The notes under the pieces were generated by a model. That model saw only the letters and a list, made by a program, of their open reading frames with translations. It was not told where the DNA came from and searched no databases. Source: an uncultured Oscillospiraceae bacterium (GTDB taxonomy: Bacteria; Bacillota; Clostridia; Oscillospirales; Oscillospiraceae). From it: DNA of 64,000 nt. The stretch lies in contig CAKTQR010000005.1 in the NCBI GenBank assembly GCA_934597175.1, positions 14,283-78,282 of the forward strand. Direction: 5' to 3'. A program made the position numbers and the translations under genes. Below are positions 59,657 to 64,000 of this stretch, piece after piece (the first letter of the stretch is position 1; each line of letters begins with the position of its first letter).

Positions 59657-61744
59657 TTATTTGACGCTGAACAGCAGGTCGCCGTAAGTGGGGTACGGCC
59701 AGTAGCTCTTGGCGGTCAGCGTTTCGAGCTCGTCGACGCTTTGCCGCAGGGCGCTCATTGCGCCGAGGACATTGTCCCTGTATGCGCAGGCACGGGTGCA
59801 GACATCGGTGAGCTCCTCGGCATCGTTCGATGCCTTGTCGAGCGTACGCACCTCGTATAGCACCTCGGTCGTGAGCCTGCTCACCCTCGCCGCCGTCTCG
59901 GTCTCGTACACGGATTCGATGCCGATGGCGTTCTTGGCTGCCGCCGTATCGCACAGCTGCTTTGCAAATGCGCTGACGGCTGGCAGGATATCCTGCCGTG
60001 CCATGTCGAGCATAGTCAGCGCCTCGATGCGCAGCACCTTGCAGTAGTTATCGAGCTTCATCTTGTAGCGGGCGGCAAGCTCTATCTCGGTGTACACCCT
60101 ATGTCGGGCAAAAAGCTCGACATTTTTTATCGCCAGATAGTGCGGGACGCAGTCGGGCGTTGTCGGGAGATTCAAAAGCCCACGCTTTTCGGCTTCCCTG
60201 ACCCACTCATCGCCGTAGCCGTTGCCGCTGAAGATGATGCGCTTGTGCTTTCTTATGACAGAGCGGATAAGCTCGTGCAGGTCGTTTTCAAAATCCTTTG
60301 AGCCCTCGAGAGCGTCGGCGTACTGGCGCAGAGACTCGGCAACTGCGGTGTTTATGACGACATTTGCGCCGGAGATGGACGAGGACGAGCCGAGCATCCT
60401 GAACTCGAACTTATTGCCGGTGAAGGCGAAGGGCGATGTGCGGTTGCGGTCGGTGGTGTCCTTCGGGAACTTCGGCAGGGCGTGCACGCCGACCTTTATA
60501 AGCTCCTTTTCCTTGCCGCCGTAGGGCTCATCCTTTTCGATGGCCTCGAGTATCTCCTCAAGCTCCTCGCCGAGGTACATGGAGACGATGGCGGGAGGCG
60601 CTTCGGCAGCACCGAGACGCAGGTCGTTCGACGCACTGGTCACCGAGATGCGCAGCATATCCTGATAATCGTCGACGGCCTGAATGACCGCACAGAGCAT
60701 GAGCAGAAACTGCGCATTTTCGTACGGAGTTTCGCCGGGCTCTAAGAGATTCACGCCCGTATCGGTCGTCATCGACCAGTTATTGTGCTTGCCCGAGCCG
60801 TTGACGCCGGCAAAGGGCTTTTCGTGCAGCAGACACACCATGTCGTACTTGCGTGCAAGTTTTTTCATAAGCTCCATGGTGATCTGGTTATGGTCGGCGG
60901 AGATATTGGTCGTGGAGAACACGGGCGCAAGCTCGTGCTGAGCCGGGGCGGCCTCGTTATGCTCGGTCTTTGCCGAGACGCCGAGCTTCCACAGCTCCTC
61001 GTCAAGCTCCTGCATGAACGCCGAGACACGGGGCTTTATCGTGCCGAAATAGTGGTCGCCCAGCTCCTGAGCCTTGGGCGGCTTTGCGCCGAACAGCGTG
61101 CGGCCGGTATACATGAGGTCCTTGCGCTTTTCGTACACGGACTTGTCGACGAGAAAATACTCCTGCTCCGGGCCGACGGTGGTCTTGACCGCCGTAACAT
61201 CACGGTTTCCGAACAGGCGCAGCACACGCAGGCACTGATGATTTATCGCCTGCATACTCCGCAGAAGCGGTGTTTTTTTATCCAGCGCCTCGCCGCCGTA
61301 GGAGCAAAACGCCGTGGGGATGCACAAAACGCCGTCCTTTATAAACGCATACGAGGTCGGGTCCCAGGCGGTGTAGCCCCTCGCCTCAAAGGTCGCACGC
61401 AGACCGCCGGTCGGGAAGCTGGAGGCGTCCGGCTCGCCCTGAATGAGCTCCTTGCCGGAGAACTCCATTATCACTCTGCCGTCGCCGACGGGGCTTAAAA
61501 AGCTGTCGTGCTTTTCGGCGGTGATGCCGGTCATGGGCTGAAACCAATGGGTAAAATGCGTGACGCCCTTTTCTATCGACCAATCCTTCATCGCATTGGC
61601 GACGACATCGGCGGTCTTCCCGTCGAGCCGAGCGCCGAGCTTTATGCACTGTCGGACCTGCTCATAAACCTCTTTCGGCAGCCGAGCCTGCATCACGGAA
61701 TCGTTAAAAACCATTGAGCCGAACATCTCGCTTAAATTTTTCAT
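59657..61744 (-). CDS. glnA: Type III glutamine synthetase (GlnN type)
   Basis: Large form of glutamine synthetase, 695 residues, which joins ammonia to glutamate with ATP. Signatures: the N-terminal [32 protein letters not shown] near 68, [20 protein letters not shown] near 200, [20 protein letters not shown] near 270, and [20 protein letters not shown] near 320, typical of GSIII. The start is ATG 61744, with AAAGGTGGATCTGCC as ribosome site; the open frame extends six codons further. Monocistronic with its own strong promoter. Confidence 0.96.
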   Translation of the reverse strand: MKNLSEMFGSMVFNDSVMQARLPKEVYEQVRQCIKLGARLDGKTADVVANAMKDWSIEKGVTHFTHWFQPMTGITAEKHDSFLSPVGDGRVIMEFSGKELIQGEPDASSFPTGGLRATFEARGYTAWDPTSYAFIKDGVLCIPTAFCSYGGEALDKKTPLLRSMQAINHQCLRVLRLFGNRDVTAVKTTVGPEQEYFLVDKSVYEKRKDLMYTGRTLFGAKPPKAQELGDHYFGTIKPRVSAFMQELDEELWKLGVSAKTEHNEAAPAQHELAPVFSTTNISADHNQITMELMKKLARKYDMVCLLHEKPFAGVNGSGKHNNWSMTTDTGVNLLEPGETPYENAQFLLMLCAVIQAVDDYQDMLRISVTSASNDLRLGAAEAPPAIVSMYLGEELEEILEAIEKDEPYGGKEKELIKVGVHALPKFPKDTTDRNRTSPFAFTGNKFEFRMLGSSSSISGANVVINTAVAESLRQYADALEGSKDFENDLHELIRSVIRKHKRIIFSGNGYGDEWVREAEKRGLLNLPTTPDCVPHYLAIKNVELFARHRVYTEIELAARYKMKLDNYCKVLRIEALTMLDMARQDILPAVSAFAKQLCDTAAAKNAIGIESVYETETAARVSRLTTEVLYEVRTLDKASNDAEELTDVCTRACAYRDNVLGAMSALRQSVDELETLTAKSYWPYPTYGDLLFSVK

Positions 61745-61786
61745 GGCAGATCCACCTTTCATTTATATAAATAGCATAGTGAGAAA

Positions 61787-61816
61787 ATTATATGCCCCGC
61801 CTGCAATATTTGTCAA
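61787..61816 (-). promoter_or_regulatory. Predicted glnA promoter
   Basis: On the minus strand TTGACA (61816-61811), 18 bases, TATAAT (61792-61787), 42 bases before the start codon. Confidence 0.75.
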
Positions 61817-61838
61817 GCAAATAAATTCTCACGGGGGC

Positions 61839-61867
61839 TTGACAATACGGGGCAATGTGCATATACT
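61839..61867 (+). promoter_or_regulatory. Predicted promoter of the flippase-psd operon
   Basis: TTGACA (61839-61844), 17 bases, TATACT (61862-61867). Nearly consensus, with a 100-base leader to the start codon. Confidence 0.75.
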
Positions 61868-61868
61868 G

Positions 61869-61893
61869 ACTGTGCGGCTTTGAGCCACACAGT
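61869..61893. promoter_or_regulatory. Palindrome at the predicted transcription start
   Basis: ACTGTG-C-GGCT-TTG-AGCC-A-CACAGT: a hairpin or dyad with a single mismatch at position 7 from each end. It begins two bases after the -10 box, a place where a repressor operator or 5'-end hairpin would act. Confidence 0.5.
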
Positions 61894-61977
61894 TAAGAGC
61901 ACATATCGTTTTTTTCTTCACATTTGCGACAAAGTGTGATATGATGGAAAAATATCGGATAGAAAAGTGTAGCATGT

Positions 61978-63021
61978 ATGAAAAAATCAATTAAAAACCT
62001 ATTGTGGCTTTTGCTGCTCATCGTCCTTACGGTCTGCACCGTGCTTATCATCACCAAGGTCAACAAGGGCTTCAGCTTCAAGGGCTTTATGCATCTTATA
62101 TCCAACGCATCGCCCGTATGGATGCTCTTTGCCGCCATCTGCGCCTTCGGCTTCGTGTTTTTTGAGGGCATGGGGCTAAAATGCACCTGCGATTTCCTCG
62201 GTGAGCCGATCTCGACCGGCAAGGCGATACTGTACTCTGCGACGGATATCTATTTCTCGGCGCTGACCCCCTCGGCCGCAGGCGGACAGCCGGCTGCGCT
62301 TCTGATGATGATGAATCACGGCGTTTCGGCTGCGGTGTCGGCAATAGCGCTTTTATTAAACCTCGTGATGTACACGGTGTCTATCATGCTCATCAGCACC
62401 GTGTGCTTTATCGTCTACCCCGACATGCTTTTTAGGCTCGAAACGGGTGCGCTTGTGTTTATTATTATCGGTGCGGTGGTGCAGGCGCTGTTCATCGTGC
62501 TGTTTGTAATGTGCATTTTTAATGAAAAGCTCGTGCTGGCCGTGTGCCGCTTCTGCCTGAAGCTTCTGTGCCGGATGAAGATATTCCACAACTACGACGA
62601 GCACTACGAAAATCTTCTGAGCATGATACGGCAGTACAAGGAGTGCGGCATTTTGCTGCGGCACAAAACGGTGCTGCTTTTGAAGGTGTTTTTCCACAAC
62701 CTCATGCAGCGGCTTTCCGTTATCATGGTCGCCGTGTGCGTGTTCATCGGCGTGGGCGGTGCGCCCTCGAGGGCTTTTGAGGCCTTTGCGGCGCAGACCT
62801 TTGCCGTGCTCGGCTCAAACGCTGCGCCCGTCCCGGGTGCGGTCGGCATAGTCGACTACATCTTCCTCGAAGGCTTCGAGCACCTCGTGCACGACCCCGT
62901 GAGCGTGGAGCTATTAAGCCGTGGACTTTCGTTCTACTGCAACCTCATTTTCTGCGGCATTTTGATGTTTGTAAACTTTATTCGCATGAAACCTAAAACA
63001 GGATCGGAAAACAATGACTAA
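61978..63021 (+). CDS. LPG_synthase_TM / YbhN-like flippase-domain membrane protein
   Basis: 347 residues with 7-8 hydrophobic helices and the conserved LTPSAAGGQPAALLMMMNHG segment near 99-118, typical of the MprF-type flippase domain. VLGSNAAPVPGAVGIVDYIF near 281 is the second conserved loop. No catalytic LPG synthase domain is attached, so it is the membrane part alone, probably moving or binding lipids. It overlaps the psd gene by 8 bases, which supports a phospholipid role. Confidence 0.85.
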   Translation: MKKSIKNLLWLLLLIVLTVCTVLIITKVNKGFSFKGFMHLISNASPVWMLFAAICAFGFVFFEGMGLKCTCDFLGEPISTGKAILYSATDIYFSALTPSAAGGQPAALLMMMNHGVSAAVSAIALLLNLVMYTVSIMLISTVCFIVYPDMLFRLETGALVFIIIGAVVQALFIVLFVMCIFNEKLVLAVCRFCLKLLCRMKIFHNYDEHYENLLSMIRQYKECGILLRHKTVLLLKVFFHNLMQRLSVIMVAVCVFIGVGGAPSRAFEAFAAQTFAVLGSNAAPVPGAVGIVDYIFLEGFEHLVHDPVSVELLSRGLSFYCNLIFCGILMFVNFIRMKPKTGSENND

Positions 63022-63844
63022 AACTGCTATGACCATCGGTCTTAAATATTGCTATACAAAGATAGGCAAGCCCACCCGCCGGATACTTACGAATCCGCTG
63101 CTGACCGCCGTTGTCGGCGCTTATATGGACACGAAGGGCTCGGTAAAGCGCATCGACGGCTTTGTCAGGCGCAACAATATCGACATGAGCGACTGCGTTG
63201 AGACCGAGTACAGGAGCTTCAACGATTTTTTCACCCGCCGTTTAAAGCCCGGCGCTCGCCCCGTTGATTCCGATCCGGAGGTGCTCATCTCCCCCTGCGA
63301 CGGCTATCTTTCGGCGTACAGGATAAGCGCAGACTCGGAGTTTGCTATAAAAGACAGCTTTTATAATGTCGAGGATCTTGTCGGCGGCGACGAGATTGCG
63401 GCGGAATACTTAAGCGGCACATGCCTTGTGCTCCGGCTCGGCGTTGAAAATTATCACCGCTACTGCTACATAGACAATGGCTTTAAAAGCCGCAACTATC
63501 ACATCAAGGGCCGCTATCACCCCGTGCAGCCCATCGTCGTGCGCAAGCACCCGGTGTTCAAGCAGAACACCCGTGAGTATTGCATGCTCGAGACAGAAAA
63601 CTTTGGCACGGTCACGCAGATAGAGGTCGGCGCATGCATGGTCGGCAAGATAAATAACCACCATGAGGCGGGTGTCATGCACCGTGGCTGCGAAAAGGGC
63701 ATGTTCCTTTTCGGCGGCTCGACCATCGTTCTGCTGTTTAAAAACGGCGTGCTCGATATCCCCGACGACCTGTTTGCAGCAACGAAAGACGGTAAGGAGG
63801 CCGTAGTCCGATACGGCGAAGCGATTGCAAGAAAAGCTAAGTAA
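63014..63844 (+). CDS. psd: Phosphatidylserine decarboxylase proenzyme
   Basis: 276 residues. Converts phosphatidylserine to phosphatidylethanolamine. The proenzyme self-cleaves at the GGST motif near 234-237 (in FGGSTIVLLF) to give the pyruvoyl group. Other signatures are DFFTRRLKPGARPV near 70-83, ISPCDGYLSAY near 96 and LRLGVENYHRYCYIDNG near 142-158 with the conserved histidine. Start ATG 63014; a GGATCGGAAAACA ribosome region lies inside the upstream gene. A terminator follows. Confidence 0.95.
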   Translation: MTKTAMTIGLKYCYTKIGKPTRRILTNPLLTAVVGAYMDTKGSVKRIDGFVRRNNIDMSDCVETEYRSFNDFFTRRLKPGARPVDSDPEVLISPCDGYLSAYRISADSEFAIKDSFYNVEDLVGGDEIAAEYLSGTCLVLRLGVENYHRYCYIDNGFKSRNYHIKGRYHPVQPIVVRKHPVFKQNTREYCMLETENFGTVTQIEVGACMVGKINNHHEAGVMHRGCEKGMFLFGGSTIVLLFKNGVLDIPDDLFAATKDGKEAVVRYGEAIARKAK

Positions 63845-63850
63845 CTCAAG

Positions 63851-63881
63851 ACCCGAGGCTCGTTTGAGCCTCGGGTTTTTA
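63851..63881 (+). terminator. Rho-independent terminator after psd
   Basis: Stem ACCCGAGGCTC/GAGCCTCGGGT with loop GTTT and five T. Confidence 0.92.
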
Positions 63882-63924
63882 GACAGTCAAAGAACTATGA
63901 AAAGCAGGCGTAACGGGTCAAACC

Positions 63925-63954
63925 CAATACGCAGCAGGGGGAGTGTGAGGGGGT
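63925..63954 (-). repeat. 30-bp dispersed repeat, copy 2
   Basis: Exact inverse complement of 59538-59567, in noncoding DNA after psd. The match does not extend beyond 30 bases on either side. Confidence 0.75.
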
Positions 63955-63979
63955 AACGAAGTGTCGGTGCGGTAGTGAA

Positions 63980-64000
63980 TGACATGCCGGGGGCATGTCA
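63980..64000. other. Perfect palindromic hairpin at the window end
   Basis: TGACATGCC-GGG-GGCATGTCA, a 9-bp perfect stem. The window stops here, so its context is not visible. Confidence 0.5.

Noticed and set aside
1..64000. tRNA, rRNA or CRISPR features
   Set aside because: I scanned for conserved tRNA arms, rRNA core sequences and regularly spaced repeats by eye and saw none; a dedicated search could still find a degenerate one.

Overview
The window looks like a chromosomal segment of a spore-forming, Gram-positive Clostridia bacterium, probably of the Oscillospiraceae/Ruminococcaceae type. The evidence is a clear Spo0A, a YpeB-like germination protein, a type III glutamine synthetase, a VanR/VanS-type two-component system, a TagO/MnaA-type envelope precursor pair, GC-rich coding DNA with AT-rich promoters, and strong AGGAGG-type ribosome binding sites. 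No rRNA, tRNA, CRISPR array or complete transposase gene was seen.

Layout. 1-1195: 3' part of an enoate-reductase-type flavoenzyme. 1305-8895: a plus-strand type I restriction-modification operon (hsdM, a BRO-N protein, hsdS, a HEPN protein, hsdR). 8964-13661: a minus-strand operon that converges on it and encodes a small XRE regulator, a large HNH nuclease with a hydrophobic segment, and two amino-methyltransferases. 13743-34559: a roughly 21-kb minus-strand surface-polysaccharide operon. It runs from a sugar aminotransferase and a phosphoglycosyl transferase through PLP and ATP-grasp enzymes, an EpsG polymerase, many glycosyltransferases, acyl-, acetyl- and pyruvyltransferases and a Wzx flippase to a VanZ-nucleotidyltransferase fusion. 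It carries recombination and frameshift scars. 34721-38028: a plus-strand run of small membrane and secreted proteins of unknown function, one split by a MITE-like element. 38030-38890: noncoding DNA rich in 0A boxes, followed by spo0A. 40140-42931: the nickel-pincer cofactor operon larB-larE-larC. 43191-45196: a membrane-anchored XRE regulator and small unknown genes. 45262-49140: trkA-trkH potassium uptake and two unknown genes. 49181-50560: a YfcE-like phosphoesterase and three small unknown genes. 50582-53847: mnaA/wecB, tagO/wecA and trpS on the minus strand. 53913-57241: gltX-vanR-vanS. 57352-59401: a C39-type lipoprotein and ypeB. 59657-63844: type III glnA (minus), then a flippase-like membrane protein and phosphatidylserine decarboxylase (plus).

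How the genes work together. The two restriction systems form a small defence island between housekeeping genes and the polysaccharide locus. The polysaccharide operon holds the steps for a Wzx/Wzy-type pathway: an amino-sugar is made, its phosphate is loaded on undecaprenyl phosphate, the unit is extended and decorated with acyl, pyruvyl and possibly amino-acid groups, flipped by Wzx and polymerised by EpsG. The TagO/MnaA pair elsewhere in the window would feed a separate wall polymer or teichoic-acid-like pathway. Spo0A, the C39 lipoprotein and YpeB point to sporulation and germination. All functions are read from motifs visible in the translated sequence; no database search was possible.
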